Of a stretch of DNA of 64,000 nt, positions 9,007 to 18,051 are shown piece by piece. How positions within the stretch are numbered: position 1 is the stretch's first letter; the number at the start of each line of letters is the position of its first letter. The stretch is from positions 1 to 64,000 of the forward strand of contig JAVYOA010000001.1 in NCBI GenBank assembly GCA_038734945.1, in the 5' to 3' direction. This DNA comes from Fervidicoccaceae archaeon (GTDB lineage Archaea > Thermoproteota > Thermoprotei_A > Sulfolobales > Fervidicoccaceae). Under the pieces are notes generated by a model. It was not told the DNA's origin. It saw nothing but the letters and a program-made list of their open reading frames with translations, and made no database searches. Made by a program: the position numbers and the translations under genes.

Positions 9007-9342
9007 ATGAATGGTTTTGAAGCATCAAGGGCATTTGAGAGGTTGAGAAAAAAACTCGAGGGGGAAGTTCTCTGGATATATGTCTCCAATTTGCTTATGA
9101 ATGGAAGAGGCCTCAGCGTTGTTGAGCTGAAGAGAGAACTCAATGAAAAGTTTCTCATATCTGTTAGAACTGTATATCTATATACAGTGCTCTACAGGAT
9201 GGAGAGGGAAGGGCTCTTAAGGAGGGAAGCCAGGAAAAGTGGGGAGAGCATTTATTTCTTGACTGAAAGAGGGAGAGAAGTATATGAGAAGGGCATAGAG
9301 TATTTGAAGAATAAGCTCCAGCTGCTTACTGCTAGGCAATAA
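9007..9342 (+). CDS. PadR-like winged-helix transcriptional regulator
   Basis: A 111-residue protein with a winged-helix pattern. Helices lie around LEGEVLWIYVSNLL and SVVELKRELN, the recognition helix is VRTVYLYTVLYRMEREGLL, and a wing follows in REARKSGESIYFLTERGR. The C-terminal helix (EKGIEYLKNKLQLL) could mediate dimerisation. The fold and TERGREVYE tail resemble PadR regulators. It is divergent from ino1 with only 81 bases between the starts, so it might regulate ino1 or itself. It runs convergently into the methyltransferase gene, overlapping it by 11 bases. Confidence 0.75.
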   Translation: MNGFEASRAFERLRKKLEGEVLWIYVSNLLMNGRGLSVVELKRELNEKFLISVRTVYLYTVLYRMEREGLLRREARKSGESIYFLTERGREVYEKGIEYLKNKLQLLTARQ

Positions 9343-10291
9343 CATTGGAAATTAAGAGAGGAAGCTCCTTGCTATAAGTTAGCTCCTCAGAGGTCTTTTC
9401 GAACACAAATATATGTTCGTGCTTAAGGAGAAGGAAGTCCTTGTTCCTCTTCATCCAAGGTATTGTTCCAATCATGTTGTGTTGAACCTTGATTATGTGC
9501 TCTTTCAATGTGAACCCAGCCCTGAGGAACTGAAGCATAACCATATACCCAAGAGGAATTATGTGCTTCTTTTTCCTCGCATCTCCTACCATAATTGCTG
9601 CAACTTTCCCTGTCTTGAGGATTCTGTAGATTTCCCTGGCTACCTCACCCATAGCCCTCAAGTATTCCTCTAATTTCATTCTAGAGAGATCCCCTTCTCC
9701 ATTGCTAGAATCTGAAGAATACTTGATGATCCCTGCATATGGCGGATGCCCTGCGACAAGCTCCACGCTCTCATCATCAATCAGATCCAGGTTCCTTGCA
9801 TCCCCCCTGTACAGCTTTACCCTTGAGCTTTCATTCAAGATCGGTTCTATCCTGCTCCAAGCCAGCATAACGGAATCTTCGTTTATATCTATTCCAATGC
9901 ATTTTCTCTTAAGCAATATGCATTCTATGATTGTCGTTCCAGAACCCATGAAGGGATCCAGTACGGTTTCCCCCTCTTCTGAATATAGAAGTATTAAGTT
10001 CCTGGCAACCTGTGGAGCCCAGTTCCCTCTATAGGAAGCATTATGCTTATGCGTCGCCCATTTTCCCCTCTGCGGAAAGCTCCATACAGTTGTTCTCTCT
10101 GCTTCAAATGATTCCGGCTCCAATACTTTTGGCTTAGGAACTCTCAGAGAAAGCTCCTTTCCTCCTATGTTTATACTCTTTCTTGTGCTTTTAAAGAGAA
10201 GAAAGTCCTCGTGTTTTATTTCCTTCATTCCCTCATGTAGCTTTAATATCTCTCTCTGCAATCCTTCTGCTTGTAACTCAGATTCCACCAT
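9332..10291 (-). CDS. Solitary beta-class (N4/N6) DNA methyltransferase
   Basis: A 319-residue SAM-dependent methyltransferase. The AdoMet motif DPFMGSGTTIIE near residue 112 comes before an IGIDIN acidic loop. The catalytic motif reads GHPPYAG near residue 181 instead of the usual TSPPY or DPPY. The stretch WSFPQRGKWATHKH and YRGNWAPQVARNLI upstream of motif I is conserved in beta-class DNA N4-cytosine/N6-adenine methyltransferases. There is no endonuclease gene next to it, so it looks like an orphan enzyme. The HPP variant keeps the Pro-Pro-Tyr core and is probably active, but the target site and base are unknown. The start is ATG at 10291. Confidence 0.8.
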   Translation of the reverse strand: MVESELQAEGLQREILKLHEGMKEIKHEDFLLFKSTRKSINIGGKELSLRVPKPKVLEPESFEAERTTVWSFPQRGKWATHKHNASYRGNWAPQVARNLILLYSEEGETVLDPFMGSGTTIIECILLKRKCIGIDINEDSVMLAWSRIEPILNESSRVKLYRGDARNLDLIDDESVELVAGHPPYAGIIKYSSDSSNGEGDLSRMKLEEYLRAMGEVAREIYRILKTGKVAAIMVGDARKKKHIIPLGYMVMLQFLRAGFTLKEHIIKVQHNMIGTIPWMKRNKDFLLLKHEHIFVFEKTSEELTYSKELPLLISNVIA

Positions 10292-10353
10292 ATATCCCTG
10301 AAAAAAGAGTATACATTATAAAAAGGATCAAAAAGGAGAGGGCGAATAGAAAT

Positions 10354-10842
10354 TTATTCTTCAATCGCTTCGCGATCATAAGGCTTTCCGAGAGATGCTG
10401 GCATCTCAGCCCTTCTCGACGTGTAAATTAGAATTGCCAAAGTCACAATAAATGGGAGCATAAAGAGGAGCTGGTATGGAATATTTATCTCCATGGCTTG
10501 GAGCGTGTAAACCAAAACCTCAACTCCAGCAAATAGAAGTGAGCCAAAGAGTATAGGGAGAGGACTCCATTTCCCAAAGATTGTTATAGCTATTGAAATC
10601 CATCCTCTTCCACTAACTATTGTATTTGTATAGATTCCCGTGAATCCAAGAGCTAGATAAGCACCAGCTAAACCCATTAAAGAGCTTCCTAATAGAGTGA
10701 ATAGGTGCCTCATTAGGAAAACATTGATGCCTAAAGCATCTGCTGCTCTTGGGTTCTCTCCAATGCTCCTCAGCTTGAGGCCTATGGGTGTGCGAAATAA
10801 GATGTAATGGGTTATTTTAGCTATAGTGTTTGTAATATACAT
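10354..10842 (-). pseudogene. Truncated nucleoside-type (BMP family) ABC permease fragment
   Basis: The 162-residue open frame matches only the C-terminal half of YufQ/RfuC-like permeases of nucleoside ABC transporters. The region RTPIGLKLRSIGENPRAADA is the central cytoplasmic loop, which in intact proteins follows about five membrane helices. The N-terminal half is missing: the reading frame begins 14 bases after the stop of the D-aminopeptidase gene. No ATPase or BMP-family binding protein gene is adjacent. The remaining frame is intact, with three or four helices and a charged tail. I infer a deletion remnant; a non-canonical function as a half-permease is a less likely alternative. Confidence 0.75.
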
Positions 10843-10856
10843 GCTTTTTTAAAAAA

Positions 10857-11702
10857 TTAGGGAGAGCTCATGCTCCTCACTCCTGCTGAAGCTATAGCAA
10901 GAAGTTCGATCAAGCTAAGAGCGCTTAATGCGTTTTCGACTACGAATTCGACTGTTAATCCATCTATTCTTTTTGCCCAAGGGAGGTACTCGGCAACGTC
11001 TGCATAGCTCGTATTTTGAAAAGTGACATCCAGAGTTACAGGCTTTTCCAATGCTATTATTCTTAGTTCCCCTCTCTTTGCCGCCTCAGCAGCTTCCTTT
11101 GAGGCTTTCCTAATTTCCTCAATCAATGTCACCATAGAAGGACTCAATGAGGCATATCTCCCAATTGATCTCTTGAGAGGGACAAAAATAGACCATGGAG
11201 TGAACTTTCTGACTTCCGGCTCCAGAGCGCTATCTCCTGCTACAAGTCCTACTGGGATCCCCATCTCGCTGAGGGCAAGAGCATTTATTAGAAATTCGCT
11301 GCATAAAACTTTGTTTATCTCGACTTTATGTATTGCGCTGCCACTATATGTGTGATCAAAAGTTGCGTTCTTTGTACCGAAACCAGCATGATATCCAATG
11401 AAGAAGGCTACAGAGCTTCCTTCCGCACCGGAGATCATGGATTTGAGCCTCGGATAGCCCCTAACTAGGATAGTTCCATTTGGAAGCTCGAATGGATCTA
11501 CATTCAGCATTTCTCCATGACTATCTGCTACCACAACCTCATCAAATCCATTTTCCAGGAGGGTTTTAGAGGCTTCGGAGACGAAGGCTGTAGCTATTTT
11601 CCTCCCCTCGCTCCAGAGGGGTCTATCGTGAGATAGCTGCGCTCTATGAACTATGTGAGGCAAACCTTCCAGATCAACAGATATGAAGGCTCTCTTGACC
11701 AT
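10857..11702 (-). CDS. dppA: D-aminopeptidase, M55 family (DppA-like)
   Basis: A 281-residue M55 metallopeptidase, a family that trims D-amino acids from small peptides with zinc. The family metal and active-site motifs are visible: SVDLEGLPH near residue 8, VVVADSHGEM near residue 58, FFIGYHAGFG near residue 100 and HTYSGSAIH near residue 116. The gene lies just upstream of the permease fragment on the same strand. In bacteria dppA often sits with dipeptide transporters, which fits the peptide transporter at 0-4 kb. The ATG was chosen because the SVDLEG motif then sits at the normal distance from the N-terminus. Confidence 0.9.
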   Translation of the reverse strand: MVKRAFISVDLEGLPHIVHRAQLSHDRPLWSEGRKIATAFVSEASKTLLENGFDEVVVADSHGEMLNVDPFELPNGTILVRGYPRLKSMISGAEGSSVAFFIGYHAGFGTKNATFDHTYSGSAIHKVEINKVLCSEFLINALALSEMGIPVGLVAGDSALEPEVRKFTPWSIFVPLKRSIGRYASLSPSMVTLIEEIRKASKEAAEAAKRGELRIIALEKPVTLDVTFQNTSYADVAEYLPWAKRIDGLTVEFVVENALSALSLIELLAIASAGVRSMSSP

Positions 11703-11876
11703 TTTTCTACACCCCTGCGAAAATCATAATGGATAAAATTAAAGTTTATTGCAGAATAGATACTTGCCTAACTTCAAAAGATTGTTGACTATATGCTTTT
11801 AAAAGAACCTTTCAGCATTCAAGCATTTTTTAATTGATAAATATTCATAATAACCAAATTTGACAGAAAATCATTT

Positions 11877-13097
11877 TTGGTGTGTGTATTGCTCAACGAG
11901 ATAAACAACCTAATACAGGAGGCAGATGAAAAGCTGGAAGGAAAGATTCACAGAACTCCCCTTGACTATAGTGCTACATTTTCAAAAATAAGCGGGGGAA
12001 AGATCTACTTAAAGCTGGAGAATCTGCAGAAAACGGGCTCGTTCAAGGTGAGGGGAGCCCTATTTAAAATAATGAGAAACCTCGATATAGCGAAAAAAAG
12101 AGGAGTTATTGCAGCATCTAGCGGGAATCATGCTCAGGGTGTAGCATATTCCTCATCAATTATGGGAGTTCCCGCAACAATTGTAATGCCTGAGATAACT
12201 CCTCCATTCAAGGTAAATGCAACTAAATCTTATGGGGCCAATGTCATTCTTCATGGTACAGTATATGATGAGGCCTACGGCAGGGCCCTGGAGATTTCTA
12301 AGGAGAATGGAGCCATGCTAATTCATCCATTTAACGATCCAGAGATAATTGCCGGTCAGGGAACTATTGGGGTAGAAATTCTTAGGGCGCTCCCTGATGT
12401 AGATGAGGTGGTCGTTCCGATAGGAGGAGGAGGCCTGATATCTGGAATAGGGACTGCTATAAAGATGAGGCGCTCTAATGTGAAGATTATTGGTGTTGAG
12501 CCGAAGGGGGATCCCAAGTATTTCCTCTCGAGGAAGATGGGAAGCATAGCAAAGGTTGATCCCCAACCTAGCTTAGCTGATGGTGTAATAACGAAGTCAG
12601 TTGGAGACCTTACTTTCAATATTATGAATGAGGTTGTTGATGATGTCATAACTGTAAGTGAGGACTCGATAGCTAGAGCCATTTACCTTCTTATGGAGAG
12701 AACAAAGTTAGTTGTTGAGGGAGCAGGTGCTCTGCCTCTGGCTGCTCTGCTGGAGGGTGGTTCCATAGGAAAGGGGGGCAAAAAAGCTGTTCTTGTGCTA
12801 AGCGGAGGCAATATCGATCTCACGACCCTGTACAGGATAATACTCAGGGGTCTTTCAGCTGATGGTAGAATAGTAGAAATAGATCTTGTTCTGAGGGACT
12901 CTCCGGGAGAGCTGAAAAAAGCACTAGAAGTCATATACAAACATAGGGGAAATATTCTTGAAATAAGACATGACAGGATGGGGTTAAAGCTACCACCAGG
13001 ATATGCGAGAGCAGAGCTCATAGTTGAACTACCAAGCAAGGAAGAGGAGCCAGAGGTTAGGAAAGAGCTCGAAAGAGCTGGCTTCATGCTGTCTTAG
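11877..13097 (+). CDS. ilvA: Threonine dehydratase (PLP-dependent, with ACT-like C-terminus)
   Basis: A 406-residue fold-type II PLP enzyme that deaminates threonine (or serine) to 2-oxobutyrate (pyruvate). The lysine motif KTGSFKVRGA (Lys near residue 57) forms the Schiff base. SSGNHAQGVA, the glycine loop PIGGGGLISG near residue 181 and LSGGNID follow. About 80 residues at the C-terminus (VEIDLVLRDSPGELKKALEV) look like an ACT regulatory domain. The start is uncertain: TTG 11877, GTG 11880 and TTG 11889 are all in frame and lie about 30 bases after a TATA-like GATAAATATT. It may serve amino acid catabolism or isoleucine synthesis. Confidence 0.93.
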   Translation: MVCVLLNEINNLIQEADEKLEGKIHRTPLDYSATFSKISGGKIYLKLENLQKTGSFKVRGALFKIMRNLDIAKKRGVIAASSGNHAQGVAYSSSIMGVPATIVMPEITPPFKVNATKSYGANVILHGTVYDEAYGRALEISKENGAMLIHPFNDPEIIAGQGTIGVEILRALPDVDEVVVPIGGGGLISGIGTAIKMRRSNVKIIGVEPKGDPKYFLSRKMGSIAKVDPQPSLADGVITKSVGDLTFNIMNEVVDDVITVSEDSIARAIYLLMERTKLVVEGAGALPLAALLEGGSIGKGGKKAVLVLSGGNIDLTTLYRIILRGLSADGRIVEIDLVLRDSPGELKKALEVIYKHRGNILEIRHDRMGLKLPPGYARAELIVELPSKEEEPEVRKELERAGFMLS

Positions 13098-13230
13098 CAT
13101 CCATAATTTTTATCTCTAGCCAAAAAACTCATGTTGGAGTTGCTATGGAGAATTTTGATAGCTTTATGTTCGCCATGAGTCTTGAAGAGCAAGGCCTTCA
13201 AACGAAAGAATAGGGGGAAATTTTTTTATT

Positions 13231-14874
13231 GTGAAGAGCGCAAGTTATGACAGTTGCTTGAAAAAAGGGGAAGCTGAAACAGAGATGGCCCGAAGATTTG
13301 AGCAGTCCTTCAAAGCATTGCTTGGAAGATCTTCAAGAAAGTTAACATATGCCGCACTCAGCATTGCTGTGGCTTTCTCAGTCCTGAAAGGAACGCTGGT
13401 CTACTTTGGAGAATTGCTATTCGCTTCCTTCATGCTCTTCATATCGAGGAATAGTGCTCTAAATCTGAGAAGGATATTGACTATATCATCTGTAATAGTT
13501 GCTACAGCAGCTATGATTGAGCTAGTTCTATTCAGACCTCCTTTTTCTCTATTTCTTCTAGTTCCCTCTATCACTTCCGTCATACTTCTGTCGCTATCAC
13601 CCAACAGTTTGATCTATGTGCTGCCATTCATAATTTCATCTATAATCTACAGCAGGATAAGCGAAAAAGCTATGTTAGGGAGCTTCATTCTGCTTCTAGG
13701 AGCGGTTTTTCTAAAGCATATATCCAAGAAATTGGCTTATGGTACAGATCCATTTTATCTTTTTAGCTCCATGATTGAAACTCTATTTGGAGAAAGCAAT
13801 TCATTTGAAAGGGTTTTGAAGAGCTTGTCCGAGGACAAGGAAGTTGAGGTATATCTATTCAAAATAGATGGAATCTCTCCTATACTCCTAGTTGTATCTA
13901 ATGTTCATCCTGGCCCATTTAGGAATGTGAGTGGGGCGAAGCTCGTTAGATTGCTCAGAAATAGGCTGAATGAACGTGGATACAGGCTTGTATTCCTTCA
14001 CGGCATAGGGAGTCATGAGAATGATCCTGCTACAAGTGAGGATGTAGAGAGTCTCATAAAGAGCATTGAGTTAGCTCTCGATCAGGGCAGCTGGATGAGC
14101 TGCAGAGGGGAAGGGATCAAGCCATTTTCTCTAGAAATGGAAGATATTAGGGCAACAGGCTTTAGTCTGGGAAGCTGTCCTCCTTTGCTTCTCATATCGA
14201 GAAAAAACAGCTCTATGGATGACTTACCAGGTTTTTTGGCGCAGAAGGCCAAGGATGCTGGAGTTATACTAGTGGACTCTCAGAACAAATTCGAAGGAGA
14301 AGTTGACTGGAGCTCTAAGCACATTAATGACCTTCTTTACCTTATATCTCAGATTCCAAAGGAAAAATGCAAGCCGAGAATAGGATACTCCTCCGTGAGT
14401 ACTGAGGAGCTTGATCCTTCAGGCAATGAAATTGGACCGCTGGGAATGAGCGTAATAACGATAGAATGTGAAGGCCAGAAGGCTGCCTTTGTAGTTATAG
14501 ATGGAAACAACATGAGAGATGAGATGAGAAGAGCATTGGTTGATGCTGCAAGATCTGCTGGATTCACCATTGTTGAAGTAGCCACTACGGACAACCATGA
14601 GAGTACAGGAAGTTCGAAGGGAAGAGGATACAAAGTTGTGGGAGAAACAATACCTGCCTCCAAGGTTGTGGATGCTCTGCTCAGATCATTAAAGAGGGCT
14701 GAGAGCGAGGAATCCGAGAGAGAGGTTGCTTTTCATGTCCTTAGGCTCAACATGAGCGTAGTAGGGGAAAGGGGTATGGGACTATTTGAGAGAATAGTTG
14801 ATAGATTGAAAATTTTTGAAGCTCTTATATTTGGCTATCTTGCGATAGCTTTGATAGTATCTCTTTACATGTAA
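13231..14874 (+). CDS. DUF2070 archaeal membrane protein
   Basis: A 547-residue protein with about six or seven hydrophobic segments in residues 35-170, a large soluble region, and one C-terminal helix (about residues 520-546). Landmarks of the DUF2070 family are NVHPGPFRNVSG near residue 228, GIGSHENDPATS near 263 and the late TTDNHESTGSSKG near 453. The soluble domain thus has conserved His/Asp/Glu residues that could bind metal. Its function is unknown. GTG 13231 gives the longest frame. A TATA-like string just before it would fit ATG 13285 better, which would drop 18 residues. Confidence 0.8.
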   Translation: MKSASYDSCLKKGEAETEMARRFEQSFKALLGRSSRKLTYAALSIAVAFSVLKGTLVYFGELLFASFMLFISRNSALNLRRILTISSVIVATAAMIELVLFRPPFSLFLLVPSITSVILLSLSPNSLIYVLPFIISSIIYSRISEKAMLGSFILLLGAVFLKHISKKLAYGTDPFYLFSSMIETLFGESNSFERVLKSLSEDKEVEVYLFKIDGISPILLVVSNVHPGPFRNVSGAKLVRLLRNRLNERGYRLVFLHGIGSHENDPATSEDVESLIKSIELALDQGSWMSCRGEGIKPFSLEMEDIRATGFSLGSCPPLLLISRKNSSMDDLPGFLAQKAKDAGVILVDSQNKFEGEVDWSSKHINDLLYLISQIPKEKCKPRIGYSSVSTEELDPSGNEIGPLGMSVITIECEGQKAAFVVIDGNNMRDEMRRALVDAARSAGFTIVEVATTDNHESTGSSKGRGYKVVGETIPASKVVDALLRSLKRAESEESEREVAFHVLRLNMSVVGERGMGLFERIVDRLKIFEALIFGYLAIALIVSLYM

Positions 14875-14953
14875 AGGATCTGCCTTTTCTTTTCGAAAAA
14901 AATGAATATATACAAAAAAACAAAAATAATATGATTCAAATTAATTAAAATCG

Positions 14954-15295
14954 GTGATAGAATTGGAAAGACTGAAAGAGTTCAGTGAAATGTTAGCAGT
15001 TGTCCAGAAAGAGAATCCGGAAAAAGTAGCAGCTTTCATGGAGCTGCTGGAAAAGGTCGAAAAGAAGGGAGCTCTTGATGTGAAAACTAAAGAACTCATT
15101 GCATTGGCTCTTGGAATAGTTAAGCACTGTGAATGGTGCATATCTTATCATGTTCACGAGGCACTAAACGCTGGAGCCACAAGAGAAGAGGTTCTCGAGG
15201 CTGCTTGGGTAGCCGTGCTCATGGATGGTGGTCCTGGATTGGCACACCTCGTTCCAGTCCTAAAAGCTCTCAACGATTTTGCCAAACAGAAATGA
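14954..15295 (+). CDS. Carboxymuconolactone decarboxylase/AhpD-like protein
   Basis: A 113-residue protein of the CMD fold. The redox motif is HCEWCISYHVHEAL (CxxC followed by His) near residue 57, then GATREEVLEAAWVAVLMDGGP. In AhpD these cysteines form a disulfide used in peroxide reduction, and many archaeal relatives are small stand-alone oxidoreductases. GTG 14954 is the assumed start; TTG 14963 is possible. It stands alone after the DUF2070 gene, with about 80 bases of AT-rich DNA before it. Confidence 0.88.
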   Translation: MIELERLKEFSEMLAVVQKENPEKVAAFMELLEKVEKKGALDVKTKELIALALGIVKHCEWCISYHVHEALNAGATREEVLEAAWVAVLMDGGPGLAHLVPVLKALNDFAKQK

Positions 15296-15418
15296 GACTC
15301 TCTTCTCCCAATTCCTTTTTTCAAAATTTATTGTTTCTTTTCAGTTTCAAAGAAAATGCACAAGGAACAGATGAAGTGAAAAAAGAAATTTTTGGGGCAA
15401 TGTATAAAGAGAGTCTGC

Positions 15419-15592
15419 CTACTTCTTCTGAAGCTTCTCGACTTCTGCCTTGCTAAGTATTCTATAAATGGTTATTCCGGTCTCAGGGCTCTTTCCCCTA
15501 ACAGCAACTCTTCCATTCTTCAGAGTCACAATCTCGGGGTTCTGAAGCTTTACCTTCTTCCTAGCCTTTACATCAAACGCTTCGAATTCCAT
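15419..15592 (-). CDS. Small DUF5679-like protein without cysteines
   Basis: Reading the minus strand from ATG 15592 gives 57 residues. The order VKARKKVKLQNPEIVTLKNG, then GRVAVRGKSPETG and IYRILSK matches the DUF5679 pattern. In that family a zinc ribbon normally has Cys in VKCRKK and CPxCGT. Here every such cysteine is replaced (Ala, Ser, Thr), so no metal site remains. A TATA box at 15637-15646 suits a short-leader transcript. The high Lys/Arg content may mean nucleic-acid binding, but the function is unknown. It is the nearest gene downstream of rpo6 on the same strand, but has its own promoter. Confidence 0.75.
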   Translation of the reverse strand: MEFEAFDVKARKKVKLQNPEIVTLKNGRVAVRGKSPETGITIYRILSKAEVEKLQKK

Positions 15593-15909
15593 TCTTCATG
15601 CACCTTGTGAATGTTTGTGAAAATATTCCATGCGTGCTTATATAAACATATTTCCAGCTTTATGAAGCAAAATGCTTTATTTACCTTTTAAATCTCCAGC
15701 ATTTTCAAGCTCAAAGCAAGAAAAAAGAACAAAACTTTTTCCAAAAATTTCTTTCTATATGCGAAATATTGTAATACCATTTTGAGATTATAGGAAAAAT
15801 TAAGTTGAAGTACTACGCAAGAATGATAGTTAGTATTCCAAAACCCGCAGAAGTAATACAGGAAATACGCCAGTCGCAGCGAAAGAAATTGAACAATGGC
15901 TCTATTCTT
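15593..15909. other. Intergenic region between the DUF5679-like gene and rpo6
   Basis: These 317 bases are AT-rich. They hold the TATA box CTTATATAAA (15637-15646) for the leftward small gene. I see no RNA gene or strong repeat. A 36-codon frame on the plus strand (TTG near 15805 to a TGA inside the rpo6 end) has no support beyond being open. Confidence 0.5.
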
Positions 15910-16203
15910 TCATGATATCTTTCTTTTTCCTTTCCTTTCTTCCTCAATGAGCCATCTCACTGGAACAAGCTGCTTGACTCCTCCCCTCAGCCATCTTGCT
16001 ACAGTTATGGGGAGAACGCCTTCTTCGAGCTCCTTTTCAGCAATATATATTGGGTCTCTTGGAACAGATGTCAGGTCTATGAAGGGTGGGGCTCCAAAAG
16101 ATAGCTGAAGCGCCCTTGCGCTTATTATTCTGGCCCGCTCGAATCTTGTAAGTTTTTTCGGTGGAATAACTTCATCGATGCTCTTGGGAATCACAAAGCT
16201 CAT
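15910..16203 (-). CDS. rpo6: DNA-directed RNA polymerase subunit Rpo6 (RpoK)
   Basis: A 97-residue homologue of eukaryotic Rpb6 and bacterial omega, a small RNA polymerase subunit that clamps the largest subunit. The conserved core is [18 protein letters not shown] (residues about 18-35) followed by GAPPFID and the later RWLRGGV. The frame stays open further upstream, into the thermosome gene, but ATG 16203 is right: it starts MSFVIPKS and has a GGGGGCG ribosome-binding site. It lies 64 bases downstream of the thermosome gene on the same strand. Confidence 0.94.
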   Translation of the reverse strand: MSFVIPKSIDEVIPPKKLTRFERARIISARALQLSFGAPPFIDLTSVPRDPIYIAEKELEEGVLPITVARWLRGGVKQLVPVRWLIEEERKGKRKIS

Positions 16204-16267
16204 GCTAACGCCCCCAAAAAGATATATGGAACAAAAATAAGGTTTTTTAAAGAAGATTAAAAAGTTT

Positions 16268-17923
16268 TTAGAATTCGGGCATCTTCGGGGTTGATCCTTC
16301 TTCTCCTTCCTTGCCTTTCTCCTTTTCTTTCTTAGGAGGCTGAGCTGCGATGAGGTCATCTATCTTCAATATCGTAATAGCAGCCTCGATAGCACTCTTG
16401 ATTGCCTGCTTCTTAACAATTATTGGCTCAATTATGTTCTCCTCGAACGTGTTCTCAACAATTGTTCCAGTTATCGCATTTATTCCTGCCTGTACCTTTC
16501 CTTCACTGTGCATTTGCCTCAGCTTCATGAGAGAGTCCAGAGCGTCGAGACCGCTGGTCTCGGCAAGTATCATTGGAACGGTCTCAAGAGCATCAGCAAC
16601 GGCCTCCACTGCCAGCTGCTTCTTTCCACCCAGAGTCATGGCGTACTTTCTCAGCTGCAAGGCAAGCTCTATTTCTGGGGCTCCTCCTCCTCCTATGACC
16701 TTTGGATCTTTCATGACGTTCCTGAGCACATGTAGAGCGTCGTTTATGCTTCTCTCGGCCTCATCAAGTATTATGTCGTTTGCTCCTCTGAGCAATATTG
16801 TAACACTCTTGGCATTCTTGACCCCCTCAACGAATACCATCTTGTCGTTGCCAACCTTCCTTTCCTCTACCAACGCGGCCTCTCCGAGATCCTCAGGCTT
16901 CAGGTCTCTTATGCTAGTCACTATCCTTCCTCCAGTTGCTCTCTCGAGCTTCTCCATGTCGCTCCTCTTGACCCTCCTCACAGCAAGGATTCCCTTCTTA
17001 GCGAGGAAGTGCTGGGCTACGTCATCTATTCCCTTCTGGCATATAACAACGTTTGCTCCGACCTCAGCTATCTTGTCGACCATTTCCTTGAGTAGCTTTG
17101 TCTCCTCGTCAAGGAATGCTCTCATCTGCTCAGGGCTCGTGATGTTTATTTTAGCTGATATCTCAGGTTTCTTTATCTCGAGTGGGGCATCTAGGAGAGC
17201 TATCTTAGCATTCTCCACTCTTCTTGGCATTCCAGGATGAACAACTTCCTTATCGAGAACTGTTCCTCTCACAAGTATTGAATCTGTTAGTGACTCTCCC
17301 TTTTTCTTCTCTATCTTCACGTTATCGAGTCTTACATTGAAACCTCCTCCGTTCTCTATTGGCTCTGCTACAGCCTTTGCTGCCTCCAGTATGAGATCGG
17401 AGAGCTTCTCAAGCGTTGCTCCGCTTCCAATGTACTTGCTGGAAATCGAGGTTTTGATTAGCCTCTTGAGCAGTTCATCATCCTGAGTTGGTACCTTTAT
17501 AGCTATATTGTCAAGTATCTCAATGGCTTTGTGAAGCGCGCTGGAATAACCTTCCATTATAAGTGTTGGGTGAATGTTTTGATCGAGGAGAAATTCAGCC
17601 TTCTCAAGTAAGCTTCCTGCCAAAACAACAGCAGTAGTTGTTCCGTCTCCCACTTCGGCATCCTGAGCCTTGGCAACTTCCACGAGCAGCTTCGCTGCAG
17701 GATGGTTCACTTCCATTTCCTTTACTATTGTCACACCGTCATTTGTTACAGTAACATCTCCAAAGCTGTCTACCAGCATTTTGTCGAGTCCCCTGGGACC
17801 CAAGCTAGTTTTTAGTATTTCAGCGAGTACTCTCGCTGCCATTATGTTTGCTCTCAGAGCATCTCTACCCGTTGTTCTCTGTGTACCTTCTTTAAGAATC
17901 AATACAGGAACTCCATAGCTCAT
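16268..17923 (-). CDS. ths: Thermosome subunit (group II chaperonin)
   Basis: A 551-residue group II chaperonin subunit that folds proteins in an ATP-driven double ring. Family motifs are [51 protein letters not shown] near residue 93 and the late [10 protein letters not shown] near residue 402. The C-terminal tail is charged and rich in Lys, Glu and Gly (residues about 525-551), and ends MPEF rather than the Gly-Met repeats common in other chaperonins. The TATA box CTATAAAAA with an upstream purine BRE (17998-18013) lies 75-90 bases before the start, as expected for a strongly expressed gene. Alpha or beta type cannot be decided here. Confidence 0.97.
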   Translation of the reverse strand: MSYGVPVLILKEGTQRTTGRDALRANIMAARVLAEILKTSLGPRGLDKMLVDSFGDVTVTNDGVTIVKEMEVNHPAAKLLVEVAKAQDAEVGDGTTTAVVLAGSLLEKAEFLLDQNIHPTLIMEGYSSALHKAIEILDNIAIKVPTQDDELLKRLIKTSISSKYIGSGATLEKLSDLILEAAKAVAEPIENGGGFNVRLDNVKIEKKKGESLTDSILVRGTVLDKEVVHPGMPRRVENAKIALLDAPLEIKKPEISAKINITSPEQMRAFLDEETKLLKEMVDKIAEVGANVVICQKGIDDVAQHFLAKKGILAVRRVKRSDMEKLERATGGRIVTSIRDLKPEDLGEAALVEERKVGNDKMVFVEGVKNAKSVTILLRGANDIILDEAERSINDALHVLRNVMKDPKVIGGGGAPEIELALQLRKYAMTLGGKKQLAVEAVADALETVPMILAETSGLDALDSLMKLRQMHSEGKVQAGINAITGTIVENTFEENIIEPIIVKKQAIKSAIEAAITILKIDDLIAAQPPKKEKEKGKEGEEGSTPKMPEF

Positions 17924-17997
17924 TATTATATCACCTCAGGTGCCAATCAAATGGCTGGACTCTAAAGTGAGTTCAACTATGATCATAAAATCTACTT

Positions 17998-18013
17998 CTA
18001 TAAAAACTTTTCG
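17998..18013 (-). promoter_or_regulatory. BRE/TATA promoter of the thermosome gene
   Basis: On the minus strand a purine-rich GAAAAG (BRE-like) runs straight into TTTTTATAG. It predicts transcription from about 17975 and a leader of about 50 bases that includes GAGGTGATAT before the ATG. Confidence 0.55.
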
Positions 18014-18051
18014 ATCTTCGGAAAATTCTCCTCAAACCTACTTGCCTTCCA

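Noticed and set aside
13146-13214. 22-codon frame MENFDSFMFAMSLEEQGLQ between threonine dehydratase and DUF2070
   Set aside because: It has no promoter or family evidence, and short frames like this are expected by chance.
15805-15912. Plus-strand frame of about 36 codons (LKYYARMIVSIPKPAEV...) running into the rpo6 end
   Set aside because: It is too short, has no family match, and its end overlaps another gene. It was left as noise without further support.
16350-17240. Long open frame (about 296 codons) antisense to the thermosome gene
   Set aside because: It is a composition shadow of the thermosome codons; it is rich in Ser and Ile with no domain, and the sense frame is certain.
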